Translations under genes and position numbers: made by a program
Notes under the pieces: generated by a model
What the model was told of the DNA's origin: nothing
The model's database searches: none
Seen by the model: only the letters and a program-made list of their open reading frames with translations
Assembly (NCBI RefSeq): GCF_000820085.1
Contig: NZ_CDBN01000098.1
Span: 115,685-179,684 of the forward strand
Length of the DNA stretch: 64,000 bases
Direction: 5' to 3'
Source: Aeromonas sanarellii
Lineage (GTDB): Bacteria > Pseudomonadota > Gammaproteobacteria > Enterobacterales > Aeromonadaceae
Shown here: positions 25,104 through 33,679 of the stretch, piece by piece
Layout: the number at the start of each line of letters is the position of its first letter
Numbering within the stretch: position 1 is the first letter of the stretch

Positions 25104-27728
25104 TTACAGGCGCTCTTCCAGCCAGGAGTGAACGGATTGCAGCGCCGCCGGCACCGCCTCGGGCTGGGTTCCCCCCGCCTGGGCCATGTCGGGACGACCA
25201 CCGCCCTTGCCACCCACCTGCTGGGCCACCAGGTTGACCAGCTCACCGGCCTTGACCTTGGCGGTCAGATCGTTGGTGACGCCGGCAATCAGGTTGACCT
25301 TGTCATCGCTGCTGGTTGCCAGCAGCACGACACCGGACTTCATCTGGTTCTTCAGCTCGTCCAGCATGCCGCGCAGAGACTTGGGATCGGCCCCTTCCAG
25401 CGCCGCGACCAGCACCTTCTGGCCCTTGATCTCGATGACCTGGCTCAGCAGATCGCTGCCGGCCTGGGCCGCCAGCTTGGCCTTGAGCTGCTCCAGCTCG
25501 CGCTCCATCAGCTTGGCCTTGTCCATCAGCTGGCGCACCTTGTCGGCGATGGAGAATTGATCCCCCTTCACCAGGGCGGCCGCCTCTTCGATCTGCTCGC
25601 CCAGCTGGTGCATGAAGTCGATGGCGCCCTTGCCGGTCACCGCCTCGATGCGGCGCACGCCGGCGGCGATGCCGCTCTCGGCGATGATCTTGAAGAAGCC
25701 GATGTCACCGGTGCGTTTGGCATGGGTACCGCCGCACAGCTCGGTGGAGTAGTCGCCCATGCGCACCACGCGCACGTCGTCTTCGTATTTCTCGCCGAAC
25801 AGGGCCATGGCGCCGGCCGCCTTGGCGGCATCTAGGTTCATCAGCTCGGTGTTGACGGCGTGGTTGGCACGGATCTGGGCGTTGACCAGCTCTTCGATGC
25901 GGCGAATGGTCGCCATGGTCAGCCCTTCGAAGTGGGAGAAGTCAAAGCGCATGCGCTCGGCTCCCACCAGCGAACCCTTCTGGGTCACGTGCTCACCCAG
26001 CGCCTGGCGCAGGGCCGCGTGCAGCAGGTGAGTGACCGAGTGGTTCAGGGCCACGGCCTGGCGGCGATCCCCATCGACCACGGCCTCGACCTCGGCGCCC
26101 TTCTCCAGGGTACCCAGCTCTAGGTAGCCTTTGTGAATGATCGCCTTGCCCGCCTTCTGGGTATCGGTCACCGCGAAGATGCCGTCATCCACTTTCAGGA
26201 TGCCGCTGTCACCCACCTGACCGCCGGATTCGGCATAGAAGGGGGTCTCTGCCAGCACCACCACGGCCTCTTCGCCCGCGATCAGGCCGCTGACCTCGAC
26301 GCCATCCTTGTAGATGCCGACCACTTGGGTCATTTGGCTCAGCTGTTTGTAGCCGGTGAAGGGGGTCTCGAAGTCGAGTTTCAGGACGTCGTTGTAGTTC
26401 ACGCCGAAGCTGGACGCCTCTTTCGCGCGGGCGCGCTGCTTCTCCATCTCCGCCTTGAAGCCCTCCTCGTCGATACCGATCTCGCGCTCACGCACCACGT
26501 CGGCGGTCAGGTCCGCCGGGAAGCCGTAGGTGTCGTACAGCTTGAAGACCACCTCGCCCGGGATCACCTTGGCATCGCCGAGGTTGGCCAGCACGTCTTC
26601 CAGCAACAGCAGACCGCGGTCCAGGGTGCGGACGAACTGCTCTTCCTCGATGCGCAGCACGCGCTCGACCAGCGGCAGCTGGGCGATCAGCTCGGCTGCC
26701 ACGTCCTTCATCTGCACCGCCAGCTCGGCGGCCAGCTTGTAGAAGAAGACCTCGGTGGCCCCCAGCTTGCGACCGTGGCGCACGGCACGACGGATGATGC
26801 GACGCAGCACGTAGCCGCGGCCTTCGTTGGAAGGCATGACGCCGTCCGCCACCAGGAAGGCGCAGGAGCGGATGTGGTCCGCGATGACGCGCAGGGACTG
26901 GTTGCTCAGATCCGTGGTGCCGACGATCTCGGCCGCCTTCTTGATCAGCGCCTGGAAGATGTCGATCTCGTAGTTGGAGTGCACCCCCTGCATGATGGCG
27001 GAGATACGCTCCAGCCCCATGCCTGTGTCCACGGACGGACGGGGCAGCGGCTCCATGGTGCCGTCAGCCTGACGGTTGAACTGCATGAAGACCACGTTCC
27101 AGATCTCGATATAACGGTCGCCATCCTCTTCCGGGGAACCGGGAGGGCCGCCCCAGATGTGGTCGCCGTGGTCATAGAAGATCTCGGTGCAGGGGCCGCA
27201 AGGGCCGGTATCGCCCATCTGCCAGAAGTTATCGGATGCAAAGGCGGCACCCTTGTTGTCACCGATGCGCACGATGCGATCGGTCGGTACGCCGATCTCG
27301 TTGGCCCAGATGTTGAAAGCTTCGTCGTCCGTCTCATACACGGTCACCAGCAGGCGCTCTTTGGGCAGCTTGAGGGTACCGGTCAGGAATTCCCAGGCAA
27401 AACGAATGGCGTCCTGCTTGAAGTAGTCACCGAAGCTGAAGTTGCCCAGCATTTCGAAGAAGGTGTGGTGACGCGCGGTATAGCCGACGTTTTCCAGGTC
27501 GTTGTGCTTGCCGCCGGCCCGCACGCAGCGCTGGGCCGTGGTGGCGCGATTGTAGGCACGCTTGTCGGCGCCAAGGAACACGTCCTTGAACTGGTTCATC
27601 CCTGCGTTGGTGAACAGCAGGGTCGGGTCATTGTGCGGTACCAGCGAGCTGGAAGAGACAACCTGGTGCCCCTGGGTGCGGAAATACTCGAGAAACGCGG
27701 CGCGTATCTCTGACGTGGACATATACAT
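25104..27728 (-). CDS. alaS: Alanyl-tRNA synthetase
   Basis: An 874-residue class II synthetase. Motif 1 to 2 region: LLFTNAGMNQFKDVFLG and NDLENVGYTARHHTFFEMLG. The editing domain carries the zinc-binding HSVTHLLHAAL and CGGTHAKRTGDIG, and a C-terminal oligomerisation (C-Ala) domain follows. The start MYMSTSEIR at 27728 has AGGA upstream. The Met at the third codon is an alternative. Confidence 0.97.
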   Translation of the reverse strand: MYMSTSEIRAAFLEYFRTQGHQVVSSSSLVPHNDPTLLFTNAGMNQFKDVFLGADKRAYNRATTAQRCVRAGGKHNDLENVGYTARHHTFFEMLGNFSFGDYFKQDAIRFAWEFLTGTLKLPKERLLVTVYETDDEAFNIWANEIGVPTDRIVRIGDNKGAAFASDNFWQMGDTGPCGPCTEIFYDHGDHIWGGPPGSPEEDGDRYIEIWNVVFMQFNRQADGTMEPLPRPSVDTGMGLERISAIMQGVHSNYEIDIFQALIKKAAEIVGTTDLSNQSLRVIADHIRSCAFLVADGVMPSNEGRGYVLRRIIRRAVRHGRKLGATEVFFYKLAAELAVQMKDVAAELIAQLPLVERVLRIEEEQFVRTLDRGLLLLEDVLANLGDAKVIPGEVVFKLYDTYGFPADLTADVVREREIGIDEEGFKAEMEKQRARAKEASSFGVNYNDVLKLDFETPFTGYKQLSQMTQVVGIYKDGVEVSGLIAGEEAVVVLAETPFYAESGGQVGDSGILKVDDGIFAVTDTQKAGKAIIHKGYLELGTLEKGAEVEAVVDGDRRQAVALNHSVTHLLHAALRQALGEHVTQKGSLVGAERMRFDFSHFEGLTMATIRRIEELVNAQIRANHAVNTELMNLDAAKAAGAMALFGEKYEDDVRVVRMGDYSTELCGGTHAKRTGDIGFFKIIAESGIAAGVRRIEAVTGKGAIDFMHQLGEQIEEAAALVKGDQFSIADKVRQLMDKAKLMERELEQLKAKLAAQAGSDLLSQVIEIKGQKVLVAALEGADPKSLRGMLDELKNQMKSGVVLLATSSDDKVNLIAGVTNDLTAKVKAGELVNLVAQQVGGKGGGRPDMAQAGGTQPEAVPAALQSVHSWLEERL

Positions 27729-27996
27729 GGAAAATCCTGCTTGATTCGAATACGGACTTTTAACCGCATTAATGTAAGTTTTCTGCCGGGTAAAGTAAAA
27801 CGCGCGGGCCCGTCGCGGGTGAAAAAGCCCCCAAGGTTCGGGACTGCGGCAGCACGCCAGACAGGAGCAGGCGGTGAGGGGAGTCGGCTGGGTGGCGGAT
27901 CATGGCCCCCTTGTCATCAGAGACAGGATAAAACAGGGAAAATGCCCTCTCCCTTCTTCACGGGACACAGGTTCCCCCCTGACCAGGACTAGCCCT

Positions 27997-28497
27997 TCAT
28001 TCACTCCCCTGCTGCATGGCAGAGATGGCATAACGCGCCTGATCCTGGGTAAAGCCCCGCCCAAGCAGATACTTGAGCCACTTCATCCGCAGCTTGAAGT
28101 CATCCAGTTCGGCGACGCTGGCACGCCGCTCGAGCAGGGCGAACGCCAGTTCGAACCAGTCCAGCTCGGGCTGCTCGAAGGCAGCATCGATCTGGCCATC
28201 GTCCAGCCCCTTGCGGCGCAGGTCGAAGCGGATCTTGAGGGGGCCCTGTCCCTTGGCGGCACCGGCCCGCACCGCCATGGCGCCATAGCGCTCGTCATTG
28301 ACCCAGTTGTAACCGCGGCAGTAGTCGAGCACCGCCTCGATCACCTCTTCCTGGTAGCCCTGCTGACGCAGGCGCCTGGCCAGTTCAGACTCGGCGCTCT
28401 CCCGTCGGGCCAGGCTGCGCATGGCATAGGCACGGGCGGCCGCCAATTGCTCTTCAAAGGTCGGTTCGACCGGCTCGGTAACGGATTCATCAACCAT
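27997..28497 (-). CDS. recX: RecA modulator RecX
   Basis: A 166-residue regulatory protein that limits RecA filament growth. It starts MVDESVTEPVEPTFEEQLA. Three helical repeats are visible, including RRESAESELARRLRQQGYQEEVIEAVLDYC and IRFDLRRKGLDDGQIDAAF. The start at 28497 is the first Met after the recA terminator. The initiation region lies immediately beyond the hairpin and has no strong ribosome-binding site, so expression probably depends on read-through from recA, as in E. coli. Confidence 0.92.
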   Translation of the reverse strand: MVDESVTEPVEPTFEEQLAAARAYAMRSLARRESAESELARRLRQQGYQEEVIEAVLDYCRGYNWVNDERYGAMAVRAGAAKGQGPLKIRFDLRRKGLDDGQIDAAFEQPELDWFELAFALLERRASVAELDDFKLRMKWLKYLLGRGFTQDQARYAISAMQQGSE

Positions 28498-28504
28498 AAA
28501 TGAC

Positions 28505-28528
28505 AAGGCCGGGTATTCACCCGGCCTT
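28505..28528 (-). terminator. recA-recX intergenic terminator
   Basis: A 10-bp perfect stem, AAGGCCGGGT/ACCCGGCCTT, around a 4-nt loop. It sits in the 40-bp gap between the recA stop and the recX start, with only a weak T tail. This favours partial read-through into recX. Confidence 0.8.
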
Positions 28529-28537
28529 TCCTGTTCC

Positions 28538-29602
28538 TTATTCGAACTCTTGTTCGTTTTCGGCTTCGTACTCGTCGTACTCGGCAGCGGGAGCCTTCTC
28601 TTCCACAGGAGCGGCACCGGAGAGCAGCAGCTCGCGCAGCTTGGCTTCAACCTCGGCGGCCAGCGCCTTGTTCTCGGAGAACAGCTTCATCACGTTGGCC
28701 TTGCCCTGGCCGATCTTCTCGCCGTTGTAGCTGTACCAGGCACCGGCTTTGTCGATCAGCTTGTGCTTGACGCCCAGGTCCACCAGTTCGCCTTCCTTGG
28801 AGATGCCGGCACCGTAGAAGATCTGGAACTCAGCCTGCTTGAAGGGTGGGGCCACCTTGTTCTTGACCACCTTGACGCGGGTCTCGTTGCCGACCACTTC
28901 GTCCCCTTCCTTGATGGCGCCGGTACGGCGGATGTCGAGGCGAACGGAGGCATAGAACTTGAGGGCATTACCACCCGTGGTGGTCTCCGGGCTGCCAAAC
29001 ATGACGCCGATCTTCATCCGGATCTGGTTGATGAAGATGCACAGGCAGTTCGCGTTCTTGATGTTGGCGGTCAGCTTGCGTAGGGCCTGGGACATCAGGC
29101 GGGCCTGCAGGCCGACGTGGGAGTCCCCCATCTCGCCCTCGATTTCCGCTTTCGGGGTCAGGGCGGCCACGGAGTCGACGATGATGACGTCGACGGCGTT
29201 GGAGCGCACCAGCATGTCGCAGATCTCCAGGGCCTGCTCGCCGGTATCCGGCTGGGAGATCAGCAGGTCATCGACGTTGACGCCCAGCTTGGCGGCATAG
29301 ATGGGATCCAGCGCGTGCTCCGCATCGACGAAGGCGCAGGTCTTGCCCTTGCGCTGGGCCTCGGCGATCACCTGCAGGGTCAGCGTGGTCTTGCCGGAGG
29401 ATTCCGGGCCATAGATCTCGACGATGCGACCGCACGGCAGACCGCCGATCCCGAGCGCCACGTCCAGGGAGAGGGAGCCGGTGGAGATGGCTTCGATGTC
29501 CATGGTCTTGCTGTCGCCCAGACGCATGATGGAGCCTTTGCCAAACTGCTTTTCGATCTGGCCCAGCGCAGCCGCCAGTGCCTTCTGTTTGTTCTGATCC
29601 AT
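28538..29602 (-). CDS. recA: Recombinase RecA
   Basis: A 354-residue ATP-dependent strand-exchange protein and SOS co-protease. It starts MDQNKQKALAAALGQIEKQF. The Walker A motif is GPESSGKTT near residue 66, Walker B is DVIIVDSVAAL, the L2 loop region is NQIRMKIGVMFGSPETTTGG, and the C-terminal tail is acidic (EEKAPAAEYDEYEAENEQ). A consensus LexA box lies about 50 bp upstream of the start. Confidence 0.99.
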   Translation of the reverse strand: MDQNKQKALAAALGQIEKQFGKGSIMRLGDSKTMDIEAISTGSLSLDVALGIGGLPCGRIVEIYGPESSGKTTLTLQVIAEAQRKGKTCAFVDAEHALDPIYAAKLGVNVDDLLISQPDTGEQALEICDMLVRSNAVDVIIVDSVAALTPKAEIEGEMGDSHVGLQARLMSQALRKLTANIKNANCLCIFINQIRMKIGVMFGSPETTTGGNALKFYASVRLDIRRTGAIKEGDEVVGNETRVKVVKNKVAPPFKQAEFQIFYGAGISKEGELVDLGVKHKLIDKAGAWYSYNGEKIGQGKANVMKLFSENKALAAEVEAKLRELLLSGAAPVEEKAPAAEYDEYEAENEQEFE

Positions 29603-29651
29603 GCCAATCTCCGCTGGGAATCGTGAATAAGAAGTGAACTTGGGCTAAGTA

Positions 29652-29671
29652 TACTGTTTATGCATACAGTA
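29652..29671. promoter_or_regulatory. LexA (SOS) box of recA
   Basis: TACTGTTTATGCATACAGTA fits the SOS consensus CTGT-N8-ACAG with the extended TA/TA flanks, a near-perfect palindrome. It lies between the pncC stop and the recA start, so recA should be LexA-repressed. Confidence 0.95.
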
Positions 29672-29682
29672 TCAAGCCCAAT

Positions 29683-30177
29683 TTATTTGAGCAGGGCCAG
29701 GAGTCCGGACAGGGCCTGTCTGACCGCCTGCTGGCGAACCTGATGGCGATCCCCGTCGAACCGGGCGAGCAGGGAGTGGTGACGGCCGGTGCGATCCGCC
29801 CAGGCGAACCAGACGGTGCCGACCGGTTTCTCCTCGCTGCCGCCACCTGGCCCGGCGATGCCGCTGACGGCCACGCAGATCCCCGCATCCGAGCGGGCCA
29901 GACAGCCCCGGGTCATCTCCAGCACCACGGCCTCGCTGACGGCGCCGTGGCGCAGCAGGCTGTCGATGCTGACCCCCAGCATCTGCTGCTTGGCCTCGTT
30001 GGTGTAAGTCACAAAGCCGCGATCGAACCAGGCCGAGCTGCCGGCGATATCCGTGATTGCAGTGGCGACGCCGCCCCCGGTACAGGACTCCGCCGTGGCG
30101 GCCAGCCAGCCTCGCGCCATCAGCGCGTCCCCCAGTTCCTGGGATAACCGGGCTATCTCCGTCTCAAGTCCCATCAT
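29683..30177 (-). CDS. pncC: Nicotinamide-nucleotide amidohydrolase PncC (CinA C-terminal domain)
   Basis: A 164-residue protein that deamidates NMN to nicotinic acid mononucleotide. It starts MMGLETEIARLSQELGDAL. Family motifs are ATAESCTGGGVATAITD, TYTNEAKQQMLGV and VSGIAGPGGGSEEKPVGTVW. The start at 30177 has GGAGGG upstream. It is the stand-alone CinA domain directly upstream of recA, as with E. coli pncC (ygaD). Confidence 0.93.
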   Translation of the reverse strand: MMGLETEIARLSQELGDALMARGWLAATAESCTGGGVATAITDIAGSSAWFDRGFVTYTNEAKQQMLGVSIDSLLRHGAVSEAVVLEMTRGCLARSDAGICVAVSGIAGPGGGSEEKPVGTVWFAWADRTGRHHSLLARFDGDRHQVRQQAVRQALSGLLALLK

Positions 30178-30373
30178 AGTGCCCTCCGCTGGCCCTCTCG
30201 GGCGAAATATGGCGCTCATTATGCAATTGCCCCGCCCCCCGGGCAACCGACCGGGGGGCAGGCTGCGTCAGCAAGTTGTCACCGCTTAAGCTCCAGTACA
30301 TGGGGGCTCCCTATAATCAGCAGGCACCGCCATGCGTGCGGTTTCTATCCGATGAGAACAAGGAGAAAGTCAG

Positions 30374-30781
30374 ATGAAGCATCCGTTCAAAGTCGCCATG
30401 ACAGCCCTGGCAATGTGCATCGCCACCAGTGCCTTCGCCACCGAGAGCAACGCCGAACTGCAGAGCGAAACCACCCTGGCACAGGAGCTGAACCTGTCCA
30501 GCGCCCAGGTGGAACAGATCAAGGGACTGCGCGAACAGGCGACCAAGGAGCTGAGTTCGGTCAAGCTCGACGCCATCGGCCAGGACGTGATCGTCAACAT
30601 GATCAAGTCCGGCAAGTGGGACGAGGCGGCGGCCAAGAAGCAGTTGCAGACCATCAGCGACGTACAGGCGCAGGCCCGCTACTACCGCGCCCACTACCTG
30701 TTCGAGGTGAGCAAGGTGCTGACCGCTGAGCAGAAAGCCAAGCTGCACGAGATGCTGACCGGCAGCGAGGCCATGTACTGA
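30374..30781 (+). CDS. Spy/CpxP-like periplasmic protein
   Basis: A 135-residue protein with signal peptide MKHPFKVAMTALAMCIATSAFA, then a fully helical mature part. VLTAEQKAKLHEML near the C-terminus matches the LTxxQ motif of Spy/CpxP-like periplasmic proteins, and LNLSSAQVEQIKGL is a first degenerate repeat. Such proteins are ATP-independent periplasmic chaperones or stress sensors. The start has AAGGAGA upstream, and a TATAAT hexamer lies at 30312-30317. No CpxR box was recognised. The assignment is by motif and architecture. Confidence 0.65.
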   Translation: MKHPFKVAMTALAMCIATSAFATESNAELQSETTLAQELNLSSAQVEQIKGLREQATKELSSVKLDAIGQDVIVNMIKSGKWDEAAAKKQLQTISDVQAQARYYRAHYLFEVSKVLTAEQKAKLHEMLTGSEAMY

Positions 30782-30798
30782 GTCCTTGCCCTGACCAG

Positions 30799-30824
30799 AA
30801 TCCCCGCGTCAAGGCGGGGATTTT
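30799..30824 (+). terminator. Terminator of the Spy-like gene
   Basis: AATCCCCGC/GCGGGGATT stem with a TTTTG tail. Confidence 0.85.
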
Positions 30825-31030
30825 GCTTTCTTCCATGACCCGCGTACTCTTGACCGCATCCCCCGGCGCTTCATCAGATCCCTTCTTCACGGCACTCGGC
30901 ATGTCGCAAAATCCGCCCCCCCAAAACCGAGATAACCCCTCACCATCCCGGCCCGACCATGTAGAATGGCCCCCAGATTCAGACCATTGCGGCACAGGCT
31001 TGCCCGCAAGAACACCTTCTGGAATAGCAC

Positions 31031-33601
31031 ATGACAGCACAATACCAGGCGCCAGGCGCAGCCCTCAGCGCCCACACCCCCATGATGCAGCAGTACCTGA
31101 CCCTCAAGGCCGAGAACCCGGAGATCCTGCTGTTCTACCGGATGGGCGACTTCTACGAGCTGTTCTACGACGATGCCCGCAAGGCCTCCCAGCTGCTCGA
31201 CATCTCCCTGACCAAGCGCGGCCAGTCGGCCGGCAGCCCCATCCCCATGGCCGGGGTGCCCTATCACGCCATCGAGGGTTATCTGGCCAAGCTGGTGCAG
31301 CTCGGTGAATCTGCCGCCATCTGCGAACAGGTGGGGGATCCCGCCACCAGCAAGGGGCCGGTGGAGCGCAAGGTCATTCGCATCATCACCCCGGGCACCG
31401 TCTCCGACGAGGCGCTGCTCAGCGAGCGGCAGGACAACCTGATCGCCGCCGTCTACCACGATGGCCGCCGCTTCGGTTACGGCACCATGGACATCGGCTC
31501 CGGCCGCTTCTTCATCAACCAGTTCGAGAAAGAAGAGACCCTGCTGGCCGAGCTGCAACGCACCAATCCGGCCGAGCTCCTCTACCCCGAATCCTTCGCC
31601 TTCCTGCACCATGTCGAGGGTCGCCGCGGCCTGCGCCGCCGCCCGGAGTGGGAGTTTGAGCTGGGCACCGCCCGCAAGCTATTGTGCCAGCAGTTCGGCA
31701 CCCAGGATCTGGTGGGCTTTGGGGTCGAACAGAGCGAGACCGCCCTGTGTGCCGCCGGCTGCCTGATGCAGTACGTGAAAGATACCCAGCGCACCGCCCT
31801 GCCCCACATCCGCGGCGTGCGCCTCGAGCAGCCCGATCATGCGGTCATCATGGATGCCGCCACCCGCCGCAATCTGGAGCTGACCCAGAATCTGGCCGGC
31901 GGTCACGACAACACCCTCTCCGCCGTGCTGGACTGTACCGCCACCCCCATGGGCAGCCGCCTGCTCAAGCGCTGGATCCACCAGCCGATCCGCGATCGGG
32001 TGATCCTCAAAGGCCGTCAGAGCACCATCAAGGAGCTTATCGAACAGAACCTCTACGACGAGCTGGGCGGATTGCTGCGCCAGGTCGGCGACGTGGAGCG
32101 GGTGTTGGCGCGCCTGGCCCTGCGCTCCGCCCGCCCGCGCGATCTGACTCGTCTGCGTCAGGCCTTTGCCCAGTTGCCGGAGCTGCAGCGCCTGCTGGCG
32201 GGCAGCGAGCACGAGGCGGTGCAGCAACTGCGCGAGCGGGCCAGCACCTTCCCCGAGCTGCATGACCTGCTGGAGCGCGCCGTGATGGAGGTGCCGCCCG
32301 TGCTGATCCGCGATGGCGGCGTCATTCGTGAAGGGTTCAACGCCGAGCTGGACGAGCTGCGGGATCTGGCCAACGGCGCCACCGCCAGCCTGGCCCGCAT
32401 CGAGGAGCGCGAGCGGCTGCTGACCGGCATCAACACCCTCAAGGTGGGCTACAACAAGGTGCACGGTTTCTACATCGAGGTGAGCCGCGCCAACAGCCAC
32501 CTGGTGCCGGCCCACTACATCCGCCGCCAGACCCTCAAGAACAACGAGCGCTACATCATCGATGAGCTGAAGAAATACGAGGACAAGGTGCTCACCGCCC
32601 AGGCCCAGGCGCTGGCGCTGGAGAAGCGCCTCTACGAGGAGCTGCTCGATGCCCTGCTGCCCCACCTTGGCGAGTTGCAGGAGTCCGCCGCCGCCCTGGC
32701 GGAGCTGGACGTGCTGGCGAACCTGGCCGAGCGGGCCGAAACCCTGGACTACCGTTGCCCGACCCTCATCGACGAGGATCAGATCCTGATCGAGGCCGGC
32801 CGCCATCCGGTGGTGGAGCAGGTGATGACGGACCCCTTCATCGCCAACCCCATCCGGCTGGAGCGGGAGCGGCGGATGCTGATCATCACGGGCCCCAACA
32901 TGGGCGGTAAATCCACCTATATGCGCCAGACCGCGCTCATCGTGCTGCTGGCCCATATCGGCGCCTTCGTGCCCGCCGACAGCGCCCGCATCGGCCCCAT
33001 CGACCGCATCTTCACCCGCATCGGGGCGTCGGATGACCTGGCATCGGGAAGATCCACCTTCATGGTGGAGATGACCGAGACCGCCAACATACTCAACAAC
33101 GCCACCGCCCAGAGCCTGGTGCTGATGGACGAGATCGGCCGCGGCACCAGCACCTATGACGGCCTCTCGCTGGCCTGGGCCTGTGCCGAGCAGCTGGCGA
33201 GCAAGATTGGCGCCTACACCCTGTTCGCCACCCACTACTTCGAGCTGACCCGGCTGCCGGAGCTGATGAGCGGGCTGGCCAACGTCCACCTCGATGCGGT
33301 GGAGCACGGCGACACCATCGCCTTTATGCACGCGGTGCAGGAGGGGGCGGCCAGCCGCTCCTATGGCCTGCAGGTGGCGGCGCTGGCGGGAGTGCCGAAA
33401 TCGGTGATCCATCAGGCCCGCCACAAGCTGGCGGAGCTGGAAAGCGCCACCCCGGTGGCCGCCGGCGAATCTCGCCCGGCCCCGGTGGCCATGGCGCCCC
33501 AGAGCCATCCGATAGTCGATGAGCTGGAAGCGGTGCGCCCCGACGAGCTCAGCCCACGTCAGGCGCTCGACCTGCTCTATCGCCTGAAGCAGATGCTGTA
33601 A
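31031..33601 (+). CDS. mutS: DNA mismatch repair protein MutS
   Basis: An 856-residue mismatch-recognition ATPase. The mismatch-binding Phe-X-Glu is in FYRMGDFYELFYDDA near residue 38. Walker A is GPNMGGKSTYMRQ near residue 625, followed by the DEIGRGTSTYDG signature and a C-terminal tetramerisation segment (ELSPRQALDLLYRLKQML). A TGTAGAAT element at 30960-30967 is a possible extended -10. It is convergent with the BCCT transporter gene. Confidence 0.98.
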   Translation: MTAQYQAPGAALSAHTPMMQQYLTLKAENPEILLFYRMGDFYELFYDDARKASQLLDISLTKRGQSAGSPIPMAGVPYHAIEGYLAKLVQLGESAAICEQVGDPATSKGPVERKVIRIITPGTVSDEALLSERQDNLIAAVYHDGRRFGYGTMDIGSGRFFINQFEKEETLLAELQRTNPAELLYPESFAFLHHVEGRRGLRRRPEWEFELGTARKLLCQQFGTQDLVGFGVEQSETALCAAGCLMQYVKDTQRTALPHIRGVRLEQPDHAVIMDAATRRNLELTQNLAGGHDNTLSAVLDCTATPMGSRLLKRWIHQPIRDRVILKGRQSTIKELIEQNLYDELGGLLRQVGDVERVLARLALRSARPRDLTRLRQAFAQLPELQRLLAGSEHEAVQQLRERASTFPELHDLLERAVMEVPPVLIRDGGVIREGFNAELDELRDLANGATASLARIEERERLLTGINTLKVGYNKVHGFYIEVSRANSHLVPAHYIRRQTLKNNERYIIDELKKYEDKVLTAQAQALALEKRLYEELLDALLPHLGELQESAAALAELDVLANLAERAETLDYRCPTLIDEDQILIEAGRHPVVEQVMTDPFIANPIRLERERRMLIITGPNMGGKSTYMRQTALIVLLAHIGAFVPADSARIGPIDRIFTRIGASDDLASGRSTFMVEMTETANILNNATAQSLVLMDEIGRGTSTYDGLSLAWACAEQLASKIGAYTLFATHYFELTRLPELMSGLANVHLDAVEHGDTIAFMHAVQEGAASRSYGLQVAALAGVPKSVIHQARHKLAELESATPVAAGESRPAPVAMAPQSHPIVDELEAVRPDELSPRQALDLLYRLKQML

Positions 33602-33626
33602 GCACCGACCGTCGCTCAGACATGCA

Positions 33627-33654
33627 AAAAGGGGAACCGCGAGGTTCCCCTTTT
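33627..33654. terminator. Bidirectional terminator between mutS and the BCCT gene
   Basis: AAAAGGGGAACC/GGTTCCCCTTTT around GCGA. Confidence 0.9.
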
Positions 33655-33679
33655 CGTTGCACATGGCGCGCGTGACCCG

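Noticed and set aside
31679..33664. 661-codon open frame antisense to mutS
   Set aside because: Shadow of mutS codon bias. No start signal or recognisable protein.
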